A stretch of DNA of 40,374 nt, from positions 1 through 40,374 of the forward strand of contig CAZKTS010000135.1 in NCBI GenBank assembly GCA_964555735.1. Reading direction: 5' to 3'. The translations under genes were made by a program, and so were the position numbers. The notes beneath the pieces were generated by a model. That model was not told the DNA's origin, did not search any database, and saw only the letters and a list, made by a program, of their open reading frames with translations. Positions within the stretch are counted from its first letter, which is position 1. Each line of letters starts with the position of its first letter. The DNA comes from CAZKTS01 sp964555735. GTDB lineage: Bacteria > Actinomycetota > Acidimicrobiia > IMCC26256 > PALSA-555. This document shows positions 24,703 through 31,447 of the stretch, one piece after another.

Positions 24703-25745
24703 GCCGTCACCAGCCCCGCCACGACCTCCCGCATCACGGCACCGAACGCCTCGGCGTTCCAACCCGCCTCGGCGAAGGCGCGGCCCCGCCGCCCCGCCGC
24801 CTCCCGCTCCTGCGCCGACGCCATGAGCGTGCCCAGCGCGTCGACCCACCCGTCCTCGTCGCCGATGTCGACCCACCGGCCACACCCGACGGTCTCGACA
24901 TCACAGTCGATGAACGGGTTGCGGGTCATCACGATCGGCTTGGCGAGCGCGAGCGCGTCGTCGAGCTCCGTGAGCCCGAACGGCCGGTTGACCGCCCGCA
25001 AGGGCGTCGCGAAGAGTGCAGCACCGCGCAGGTCCTCGAGGACGTGCGCATAGGTGAGGGGCCCGCCGTGGGATGGCGGCGAAGGATCGCGGAACGTCAC
25101 CGCCGGCACTCGGGCCGACCACGCCGCCGCGACCTCGGCGGGTGCGTAGACGCGGGCCGGAAGGCCCGTGCGGGCGAGCGCGCCGAGCAGCGTCTCGTGG
25201 TCACGCTCGCTCTTGCCGACGCTGAGCACGTACTCGCCGTCCGGCGCGCTTCGGTAGCCCGCGAACGCGAGGTCCGGACCCCACGGCGCGACGCGCACGC
25301 GCTCGGCCGGGACACCGAAGTGGTCGGTGATCGCCTCGGCCACCGCGCGGCTCAGGCACACGATCGCGTCGGCGCCTCGCAGCGCGGCCGCATCGATGCG
25401 GCCGGCCGGCGGATCGTGCGCGACCACGACGATCGGGGTACGGACCAGGCGCCAACGCCGCGCGAGCAGCAGCACCCCGAGCGTTCGGAAGTCGCCCGAG
25501 AGCCAGATGTCACCTCGCCTGCGGGCGCGGAGCATGCGCCACTGCTGCCCGACGTCACCGAAGCGGGGAGCGATCCAACGACGGATGGCTCCGGGTGCGG
25601 TCCGCGAGAACGGCAGGTCGACGACCTCGGCGACGCCGTCGAGGTGATCGGTGCCGAAGAGGTGCTGGCGGGGGTAGGTGCCCTCGACGACGCCGGCACG
25701 TGCCATGGCCATCGGGTAGTTGTGCGAGAAGAGGACCCGCGCCAT
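24693..25745 (-). CDS. Putative glycosyltransferase (GT-B fold)
   Basis: A 350-residue protein starting ARVLFSHNYPMAMARAGVVEG, resembling the start of GT-B transferases. A middle segment (RTPIVVVAHDPP, ADAIVCLSRAVAEAITDHFG) is typical of the domain interface. The C-terminal domain has YVLSVGKSERDHETLLGAL and NRPFGLTELDDALALAKPIV, a variant of the E-x7-E donor site. Similarity is weaker than for the other transferases here. The ATG at 25745 is eight bases after TACCAT. It stands alone on the minus strand, with the glycosidase lipoprotein 43 bases upstream. Confidence 0.72.
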   Translation of the reverse strand: MARVLFSHNYPMAMARAGVVEGTYPRQHLFGTDHLDGVAEVVDLPFSRTAPGAIRRWIAPRFGDVGQQWRMLRARRRGDIWLSGDFRTLGVLLLARRWRLVRTPIVVVAHDPPAGRIDAAALRGADAIVCLSRAVAEAITDHFGVPAERVRVAPWGPDLAFAGYRSAPDGEYVLSVGKSERDHETLLGALARTGLPARVYAPAEVAAAWSARVPAVTFRDPSPPSHGGPLTYAHVLEDLRGAALFATPLRAVNRPFGLTELDDALALAKPIVMTRNPFIDCDVETVGCGRWVDIGDEDGWVDALGTLMASAQEREAAGRRGRAFAEAGWNAEAFGAVMREVVAGLVTAQR

Positions 25746-25753
25746 GGACGTCG

Positions 25754-25759
25754 ATGGTA
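25754..25759 (-). promoter_or_regulatory. -10 hexamer TACCAT of the 24693-25745 gene
   Basis: TACCAT on the minus strand, eight bases before the ATG at 25745, fits the near-leaderless pattern seen at other genes here. No -35 is recognised. Confidence 0.4.
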
Positions 25760-25788
25760 GGAGCGCGACCCGCGCGCCCGAGTGACCG

Positions 25789-27156
25789 CTACGGCCCCGC
25801 GACGACGTTCGAGAGTGTGGTGTACGACTGCTTCGGGGTGAAGTTCACCTTGAGCAGGCCGAAGTTGTCCTCCGACGCGCTGGCGTCGGTGGAGCGGTCG
25901 CGCAGCGAGTAGATGAAGATCGGTCCGGTGTAGGACCGCTGCGTCCAGAGCGTCACGTAGTCCGAGATGTACTCGGCCTGCTTCGCCTCGTTCACCCCGT
26001 GCGGACCGGTGCCGGTGTAGTAGCCGGCCTCGGTGCCCCAGATCTTCTTCGCGCCGTCGCCCTTGCTGGCCATCAGGTCGTGCAGCGCCGGCGTCTGCCC
26101 GAACGCGTTCCACGTGCCGGGCTCTCTCGGCCCACCGGGGATGCCGTACGGGTGCTGCCCGAGGGCGTCGAAGTACCCGGCCGCACCCGCCGCGTACATC
26201 CGGGTGAGGAACCGGTACGCCGAGAGCTCGACACCGCCGGCGGCTTCCCAGTCGAGGGTCGGGCCGACGGCCGCGAGACCGCCGACGACGACGGTCGCCT
26301 GGGGGTCGACCTCGTGGATGGCGGGGTACGAGCGGCGGAGCAGCTCGGTGTAGGCGACCGGGTCCGGCTTCGGCGACCAGAAGCCCGTGTTCGGCTCGTT
26401 CCAGATCTGGTAGGCGTGCACGCCCTGCGGGGCGTAGCGGGCGACCGCAGCGCGAGCGAAGCGCACGAAGTCGTCGGGGTTCGTCGGCGCCCACTTGTCG
26501 GAGGTCGCGCCGGCGGGCCGAGCCCACGGTGGCGTGTACGCGAGGGTCGCGAGCACCTTCAGCCCGCGTGCCTTGGCCGCGTTCACTCCCCGGTCGATCG
26601 TGCTCCAATCCCAGCTGTCGCGTCCGTTGCTCTGGACCACGCCCCACATGAAGTCGAAGCGCACCCACTTGGCGCCGGTCGCGGCGATGGCGTCGAAGTC
26701 GCGTGCGAGGTCGGCCGCCGGCTGCCAGAGCGGCGAGTACGCCTGGGCGAACCCGACGGAGCTCCCGGGGACCCCGGCCGGCGTGGGTGCCGTCGTGGTC
26801 GTCGAGGGCGCGGGCGGCGCGGTCGTGGTGGTCGGCGCGGGCTGGGTGGTCGTGGTCGACGGCGCTGCGGTCGGCGGCGTGGTCGCGGGCGGCGCGGTGG
26901 CCGGCGGCGCGGTGGTCGGGGGCGCCGTCGCCGGGGCAACGGTGGTCGGCGTCGTGGTGGGCGGTGCCGTGGTCGGGGGTGCGCCCGGCGCGGTGGTGGG
27001 CGGCGCGGTGGTCCCGGGCGTGCCGTCGCCGGGGACGTCGCGGGCCTCGTCCTGGGTGGACACCTTCGCGGTGTCGTCGCCGGTGACCGGCGGGGTGCAG
27101 GCGGCGAGTCCGAGCACGGCCACCACGGCGATCACGATCCATCGAGCCCTTGCCAT
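25789..27156 (-). CDS. Lipoprotein with clan GH-A glycoside hydrolase domain
   Basis: A 455-residue predicted surface lipoprotein. The lipobox LGLAAC places the lipidated cysteine at 20. A Pro/Thr/Ala-rich linker covers about 46-125. The catalytic domain from about 132 is a (beta/alpha)8-barrel type: the acid/base glutamate is E254 in QIWNEPN and the probable nucleophile is E376 in GTEAGYY. These are the usual clan GH-A positions (GH5, GH39 and relatives). In polysaccharide loci such enzymes trim or release the product at the cell surface (inference). The ATG at 27156 is chosen because the signal sequence begins there; an upstream TTG at 27216 would add 20 non-signal residues. Family number within GH-A cannot be set by eye. 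Confidence 0.83.
   Translation of the reverse strand: MARARWIVIAVVAVLGLAACTPPVTGDDTAKVSTQDEARDVPGDGTPGTTAPPTTAPGAPPTTAPPTTTPTTVAPATAPPTTAPPATAPPATTPPTAAPSTTTTQPAPTTTTAPPAPSTTTTAPTPAGVPGSSVGFAQAYSPLWQPAADLARDFDAIAATGAKWVRFDFMWGVVQSNGRDSWDWSTIDRGVNAAKARGLKVLATLAYTPPWARPAGATSDKWAPTNPDDFVRFARAAVARYAPQGVHAYQIWNEPNTGFWSPKPDPVAYTELLRRSYPAIHEVDPQATVVVGGLAAVGPTLDWEAAGGVELSAYRFLTRMYAAGAAGYFDALGQHPYGIPGGPREPGTWNAFGQTPALHDLMASKGDGAKKIWGTEAGYYTGTGPHGVNEAKQAEYISDYVTLWTQRSYTGPIFIYSLRDRSTDASASEDNFGLLKVNFTPKQSYTTLSNVVAGP
26782..27021 (-). repeat. Low-complexity Pro/Thr/Ala linker-coding repeat
   Basis: About 80 codons made almost only of Pro, Thr and Ala (imperfect TAPPT and TTTT units) inside the glycosidase lipoprotein gene. 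It likely encodes a flexible spacer between the lipid anchor and the catalytic domain, and the DNA is prone to slippage. Confidence 0.8.
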
Positions 27157-27779
27157 GCACAGGTTGTCGGCACCGCCCGAGGGCACTTGAGGCGGTCCAT
27201 CCCTACAATCGGCCAATCCGCAGTCCGAGCAGGGGCCCGATCCAGATCCTGGTGCTGTGCACCGCCAACCAGTGCCGGTCGCCCATGGCGGCGGCCCTGC
27301 TGGAGCGGCATCTCGGCTCGGCAGGGGTCGCCGCAGCGGTCCGATCCTCGGGCCGCGGCCCGGCGGGCGTGGCGGCGCCCGAGCGTGCCGTCGCCACGAT
27401 GGCGGCCGCGGGCGTCGACCTCACGGCGCACCGAAGCGCGGTCACCACCGTGGAGGCGATCGAGGCGGCGGACGTCGTGCTGGCCATGAGCCGGGAGCAC
27501 GCTCGCGACGCGATCGAGCTGGTCCCCGGCGCCCGGAGCCGCACGTTCTCCCTGAAGCAGCTGGTCCGGCTGGCCGAGGCCCACGGGGGGCCCGCCGCCG
27601 ATGAGACCGTGGACGCCTGGCTCGTTCGCCTCGACGCGCACCGCGGGCCCGGCGACCTCCTCGGGGCGGCGAGCGCGGACGACGTCGCCGACCCGATCGG
27701 ACGTTCGAAGCGCGCCTACCGGGCGACGGCTCGTGAGCTGGACGACCTGACCCGACGGCTCAGCGCCGCGCTCGCGTGA
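27150..27779 (+). CDS. Low-molecular-weight protein tyrosine phosphatase
   Basis: Phosphatase with the LMW-PTP signature CTANQCRSP (C-x5-R) near the start and the general-acid motif DP (VADPIGRS) near the end. It is the likely partner of the BY-kinase at 23242, removing phosphate from its tyrosine tail. The frame is open from a TTG at 27150, giving 209 residues. The first 30 or so of these have no family similarity and overlap the start of the divergent lipoprotein gene. No ATG or GTG lies between the TTG and the conserved ILVLCTAN strand. A TACAAT hexamer at 27204 lies six bases before an in-frame ATC at 27216, so a leaderless start there (187 residues) is possible. The start is uncertain, the identity is not. 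Confidence 0.85.
   Translation: MPCTGCRHRPRALEAVHPYNRPIRSPSRGPIQILVLCTANQCRSPMAAALLERHLGSAGVAAAVRSSGRGPAGVAAPERAVATMAAAGVDLTAHRSAVTTVEAIEAADVVLAMSREHARDAIELVPGARSRTFSLKQLVRLAEAHGGPAADETVDAWLVRLDAHRGPGDLLGAASADDVADPIGRSKRAYRATARELDDLTRRLSAALA
27204..27209 (+). promoter_or_regulatory. -10 hexamer TACAAT near the phosphatase gene
   Basis: TACAAT precedes an in-frame ATC by six bases and the phosphatase core by about 35 bases. The spacing matches the leaderless promoters elsewhere in the window, but here no canonical start codon sits at the predicted transcription start. Confidence 0.4.
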
Positions 27780-27806
27780 GCGGCCGCCGCGGGGGCGACG
27801 GTCGGG

Positions 27807-29216
27807 TCAGCGGCTGCCGGAGCCGCGCACGACCTCGGCGGCCGTGCGGATCAGCACGACGATGTCGCGCCAGAGCGACCAGTGTTCGATGTAGGTGTTG
27901 TCGTAGCGCGCCCGCTCCTCGATCGAGGTGTCGCCGCGCAGCCCGTTGACCTGGGCCCAGCCGGTGAGCCCCACGGGGAGCCGGTGCCGGTCGTCGTAGC
28001 CGTCGATGTCGACGCTGAAGCGCCGCACGAAGAACGGGCGCTCCGGCCGCGGGCCGACGAGCGACATGTCGCCCTTCAGCACGCTCCAGAGCTGCGGGAG
28101 CTCGTCGAGGGATGTCCGACGCAGGATCCGGCCGACCCGCGTCATGCGCGGGTCGTCGTCGACGTTCCACTGCGTGTCGCTGTCGTGGTTGACCTTGAGC
28201 GTCCGGAACTTCGGAACCTCGATCTCGCGCCCGTACTGGCCGACGCGACGCTGCTTGAAGAGCACCGGACCGGGGCTGCCGAGCTTCACCGCCACCGCGA
28301 TGACGGCGAGCAGCGGCGACGCGAGCACGAGGACGGTGGCGGCGACCGCGACGTCCATGGCCCGCTTGAGCGCCCAGGCCGGCGCGCGCAGCGCGGCGCG
28401 GCGGACCCGGTAGAGCGGGATCCCGCGCACCGCGTCGGTGTCGGGGCCTTCCGGCGCGACGCCGACGTCGAAGAAGCGGGGCACGATGTGCACATCGACG
28501 TCGTGGGCGACCGCGGTGCGCAGCACGCCGACCAGCTCGGCTTCGCGCGCGGGCCCGAAGGCCACGATCACCCGGCGGACGTCGAACTCGCCGAGCAGGC
28601 GGTCGAGCTGGTCCACGTCACCGAGCACCGGGGCAGGCAGGTTGCCGTCGACGCAGTCGAGGAACCCGATCGGCTCGACACCGAGCTCGGGCTGCTCGAG
28701 GAACGTCCGGGCCAGCTCGGCTCCGACCTGGCCGGCACCGAGGATGACGGCCCGATCGCGCAGACGACCGCGGCGACGCGCGCGGCGCACCGCGGCGTAG
28801 GACGCGAAGCGACCGACGACCACGAAGGCGGCGCCGAAGAGGGCCACCCAGAGCAGCGCCTCGACGTCGGCGCCGGCGACGAGCGCCACCGGCGCGAGCA
28901 GCAGCAGCGGCAGGGCCATGCGGCCGAGCAGCCACGGCAGCGCGTCGAGCGCGGAGAGGGTGATGCGATTGCGGTATGCGCCCGCCAGGGCGAGGCACCC
29001 CAGCGCGGCGGGGACGAACGCGGCGGCGATGCCGGCCCGGCTCCCCGCGACGATCAGCGCCGTGACCAGCGCCACCAGGTCGAAGGCCGCGAAGAGCGCG
29101 CCGACCAGCCACCGGGGCGCGGGCGACCGCTCCGCGAGGTCGCCCGGAAGCGCGACGACACCCGAGAGCGTCCCGGTGCGGAGCGCACCGGGGACCGGTT
29201 GACTGGCGACGGCCAT
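27807..29216 (-). CDS. WbaP-like polyprenyl-phosphate sugar-1-phosphate transferase
   Basis: Initiating transferase of exopolysaccharide synthesis (polyisoprenyl-phosphate hexose-1-phosphate transferase), 469 residues. The N-terminal half has about four membrane helices (40-145) and a Rossmann-like domain starting RAVILGAGQVGAELAR (155-170). A re-entrant helix at about 284-312 precedes the catalytic domain, which has KFRTL (336-340), DELPQL (371-376), SLVGPRP (385-391) and GLTGWAQVNG. It adds hexose-1-phosphate, often galactose or glucose, to undecaprenyl phosphate. The ATG at 29216 lies 10 bases after the stop of the LPXTG gene. This is a second initiating enzyme besides WecA in the window. 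Confidence 0.92.
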   Translation of the reverse strand: MAVASQPVPGALRTGTLSGVVALPGDLAERSPAPRWLVGALFAAFDLVALVTALIVAGSRAGIAAAFVPAALGCLALAGAYRNRITLSALDALPWLLGRMALPLLLLAPVALVAGADVEALLWVALFGAAFVVVGRFASYAAVRRARRRGRLRDRAVILGAGQVGAELARTFLEQPELGVEPIGFLDCVDGNLPAPVLGDVDQLDRLLGEFDVRRVIVAFGPAREAELVGVLRTAVAHDVDVHIVPRFFDVGVAPEGPDTDAVRGIPLYRVRRAALRAPAWALKRAMDVAVAATVLVLASPLLAVIAVAVKLGSPGPVLFKQRRVGQYGREIEVPKFRTLKVNHDSDTQWNVDDDPRMTRVGRILRRTSLDELPQLWSVLKGDMSLVGPRPERPFFVRRFSVDIDGYDDRHRLPVGLTGWAQVNGLRGDTSIEERARYDNTYIEHWSLWRDIVVLIRTAAEVVRGSGSR

Positions 29217-29226
29217 GACGCTGCCG

Positions 29227-29538
29227 TCAGGTGGTGGCGTCCGACCGGCGACCCAGCCAGACGAGTGCGAAGCCGCCGGCAGCGGCACCGAGACCGAGTG
29301 CGACCAGGAGCGCCGTGTCGCCGCCGGTGAACGGCAGCGAACCGGAGGGATCCCTCGGTCGCGTCACGATCGTGCCCCCGACCGTGGTCGTGGTCGACCC
29401 CGGGTCGGTGGTGGTGGTGATCGGGTAGTCCTCGTCGCTCTGGGCCGAGGCGGCTGCCGCCGGCACCAGGAGGCAGAGCATGAGCCCTGCCACGATCAAG
29501 ATCCGCCCCGCCCACCGCGGTAGCGGTCGTCGAGCCAT
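29227..29538 (-). CDS. Small LPXTG-type surface-anchored protein
   Basis: A 103-residue protein. Residues 1-33 are a signal peptide (basic start, hydrophobic core, AAASAQS end). A short Thr-rich segment follows (ITTTTDPGSTTTTVGG). The C-terminus has SLPFTGGD (LPFTG at 68-72), a hydrophobic helix at about 76-95 and the positive tail GRRSDATT, the full sortase-sorting pattern. No sortase gene lies in the window. The mature protein would be only about 35 residues, so it may be a linker or structural peptide rather than an enzyme. It sits just before the WbaP-like transferase. Function unknown. Confidence 0.75.
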   Translation of the reverse strand: MARRPLPRWAGRILIVAGLMLCLLVPAAAASAQSDEDYPITTTTDPGSTTTTVGGTIVTRPRDPSGSLPFTGGDTALLVALGLGAAAGGFALVWLGRRSDATT

Positions 29539-29553
29539 CGTTGTCCAACCCCT

Positions 29554-29606
29554 CTCCGGACAGCCCCAGTACGTCCAGAGAACGCCCCCTCTGCCCCAGG
29601 GGGTTC
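29554..29606 (-). promoter_or_regulatory. Two consecutive hairpins in the leader of the LPXTG gene
   Basis: On the minus strand a stem formed by 29606-29598 with 29590-29580 (about nine pairs with a small bulge) is followed at once by a second stem. That one is 29580-29573 with 29561-29554, eight pairs including one G-U, and an 11-base loop. The GGAG of the likely ribosome-binding region lies in the second stem. A TACCGT hexamer at 29616-29621 could start a roughly 70-base leader. The structure could be a translational switch or the terminator of the DUF4012 gene; no U-run is present. No known riboswitch class was recognised. Confidence 0.45.
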
Positions 29607-29642
29607 CCAGCCCGCACGGTACCACGGAGCGTGTTGATGACG

Positions 29643-31409
29643 CTAGGGCGCGGCCACTCTTTGCGTTCGGGGCTGTGTGTCCTGCCACGTCGTGTGGCCA
29701 GAGTGCCAAGTGATCGGTGGGACCCGGGCCGAGGGCTCCACCCGGAGGGCTTCGAACCCGGCGGGCAGGCGGAACCGCACCTCCACCGTCCGGGACTCGC
29801 CCCTCGGGATCTCGAGGTAGCCGACGGCCGAAGCCCGGGTGGGGCCGTCGATCCCGTCGACGAGGGGCACCCCGGCGCCGTCGATCTCGGCGTGGGACCC
29901 CACCCCCGGTGAGCTCACGGCCACGATGCCCCGGTAGAGGCCGGCGACCAGGTCGGTGCTCGGATCCGGGCCCGAGACGTAGGGCGGGAGGTCCGCGGGG
30001 GCGTCGTTGCGCACCGTCACCTTCACGGTGACGTCGATGCCCCCGTCGGCGACCTCCCGGTGCTCGAGCCGGGCATCCACGTCGAGGAACTGGTCGAGCT
30101 TGTTGGCCCCGACGTTGAGGAGCGCCACGAGGAGCGACGCCGGCTCCATGGCGCCGTCGATGCCCGCGGCCTCCCAGCCCTGCTGCTCGACCGGGTCGCT
30201 CGACCACGCCAGGACGTGGCGACCCTGGCCCACGCCGGTGAGCTGCTCGGCCAGCGCCGGCCCGTCCCACGGGCGGGACTGGAGGGTGTCGATCGCCGCC
30301 CGGGCCACCGCGCTGAGCTGGTCGCGCCGGGCCGCCTGGTCGACATCGGCGCCGAGGCCGGCGTACTGATCCAGGAAGAGGTACTGGAGGACGTTCGCGG
30401 CGTCGAGCGTCTGGCCGTCCACCACGACCGCGCCCTGCGCGGCCAGGAGGGCCTGCACCGCGACCGGGTCGACCGCGAGGACCCCGTCGACGCCCTGGCC
30501 GGTCGCGGCCTGCCACATCTGGGCCGCGAGCGGGGCGGTGACGTCGAAGCGCGGCGACGTCGCGAGGTTCCGCCACTCCTGCGAGGGATGCACCCAGCCC
30601 CAGAGGGCCTCGAGCTCCGGCGGCGGCGCGACCGCGCCCGCGGGCAGGTTGAAGTTCGACGATGGCTGGAGGTCGCCGATGGTGACGTTGCCGTCGGCGA
30701 AGTCCGCGACACCCAGGGAGAGGAACGTCCCCGAGCCGGCACGCATCTCGGCGTTGTTCGCGGCGACGAGGAGGTACCGGCGTGGGCCGGCGAGCAGCTG
30801 GCGGGTGGCGCGGGTGACGATCGCCGCGTCCGCGAGTGCGTCCCGCAGCTGGCGGAGGCGCCGTTCGAAGCGCTCGCGCGCGTCCCCGACCGGCCCGACG
30901 AGGAAGAAGTCGGGCCCGAGGTCGACCGACTGGAGCTTCCGCCGGGCACGGTCGGCGATGTCGGCGAGCCGATCGAGCTGGGCGAGCCGATCCGCACCGG
31001 CCGCCGGGGACGCTTCGAGCGCAGCCTGCGAGTCGGCTGCGGCCTGCGCGCCGATCCTGGCGACGTCGCGCGCCGCTGCGGTGAGTGCCTCGACCGACCG
31101 CACGTTGCCGCCCGCGAGAGGGACGACGCCCCACGGCGCGAGGACCGGGTTGTCCGCGATGTCGTGCGCGTCCTCGAAGTCCGCCTCTGCCTGCACGAGC
31201 GCGTCGCGCCCGTCGCCCTGGAGGAGCTTGGCGGTCGTGAGCTCCTCGCGGGCGCGGTCGAGGCCGTCGATGCCGTCGGAGGCGCGGTTGCCGGCCTGCA
31301 CGAGGAGGACGCCGGTCGCGACGAACCAGACGACGAGCACCACCGCCAGGATCCACAGCGTCCACCGCAGCGGCGCGCCGAACCGCGGGGCTCGCTCGCG
31401 ACGCGGCAT
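29643..31409 (-). CDS. DUF4012 domain protein
   Basis: A 588-residue protein with an N-terminal membrane anchor at about 15-37 and a long extracytoplasmic region. The first part (45-200) is helical and charged. The middle holds NNAEMRAGSGTFLSLGVADF (about 218-237), the recognisable DUF4012 motif, and a domain ending with beta-strand-rich sequence. DUF4012 proteins are frequently encoded in exopolysaccharide clusters of actinobacteria and some Gram-positives, but their biochemical function is unknown to me. The ATG at 31409 lies six bases after TACACT, implying a leaderless mRNA. It is separated from the LPXTG gene by 104 bases holding two hairpins. Confidence 0.85.
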   Translation of the reverse strand: MPRRERAPRFGAPLRWTLWILAVVLVVWFVATGVLLVQAGNRASDGIDGLDRAREELTTAKLLQGDGRDALVQAEADFEDAHDIADNPVLAPWGVVPLAGGNVRSVEALTAAARDVARIGAQAAADSQAALEASPAAGADRLAQLDRLADIADRARRKLQSVDLGPDFFLVGPVGDARERFERRLRQLRDALADAAIVTRATRQLLAGPRRYLLVAANNAEMRAGSGTFLSLGVADFADGNVTIGDLQPSSNFNLPAGAVAPPPELEALWGWVHPSQEWRNLATSPRFDVTAPLAAQMWQAATGQGVDGVLAVDPVAVQALLAAQGAVVVDGQTLDAANVLQYLFLDQYAGLGADVDQAARRDQLSAVARAAIDTLQSRPWDGPALAEQLTGVGQGRHVLAWSSDPVEQQGWEAAGIDGAMEPASLLVALLNVGANKLDQFLDVDARLEHREVADGGIDVTVKVTVRNDAPADLPPYVSGPDPSTDLVAGLYRGIVAVSSPGVGSHAEIDGAGVPLVDGIDGPTRASAVGYLEIPRGESRTVEVRFRLPAGFEALRVEPSARVPPITWHSGHTTWQDTQPRTQRVAAP

Positions 31410-31415
31410 GCAGCG

Positions 31416-31421
31416 AGTGTA
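31416..31421 (-). promoter_or_regulatory. -10 hexamer TACACT of the DUF4012 gene
   Basis: TACACT on the minus strand, six bases before the ATG at 31409. It is identical to the rfbF hexamer and divergent to the hexamer at 31436. Confidence 0.55.
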
Positions 31422-31435
31422 CGGGGGCGCGGGCG

Positions 31436-31441
31436 TACCCT
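31436..31441 (+). promoter_or_regulatory. -10 hexamer TACCCT of the nuclease-like gene
   Basis: TACCCT lies six bases before the GTG at 31448. With the DUF4012 promoter it forms a 38-base divergent region in which both transcripts would be leaderless. Confidence 0.55.
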
Positions 31442-31447
31442 CGGGGC

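Noticed and set aside
25789..27156. CRISPR-like or tandem repeat array in the Pro/Thr linker region
   Set aside because: Units are irregular, coding and in frame; there are no spacers. It is a low-complexity linker.
27780..27806. Rho-independent terminator between the convergent phosphatase and WbaP-like genes
   Set aside because: GC-rich but no convincing stem followed by a T-run on either strand.
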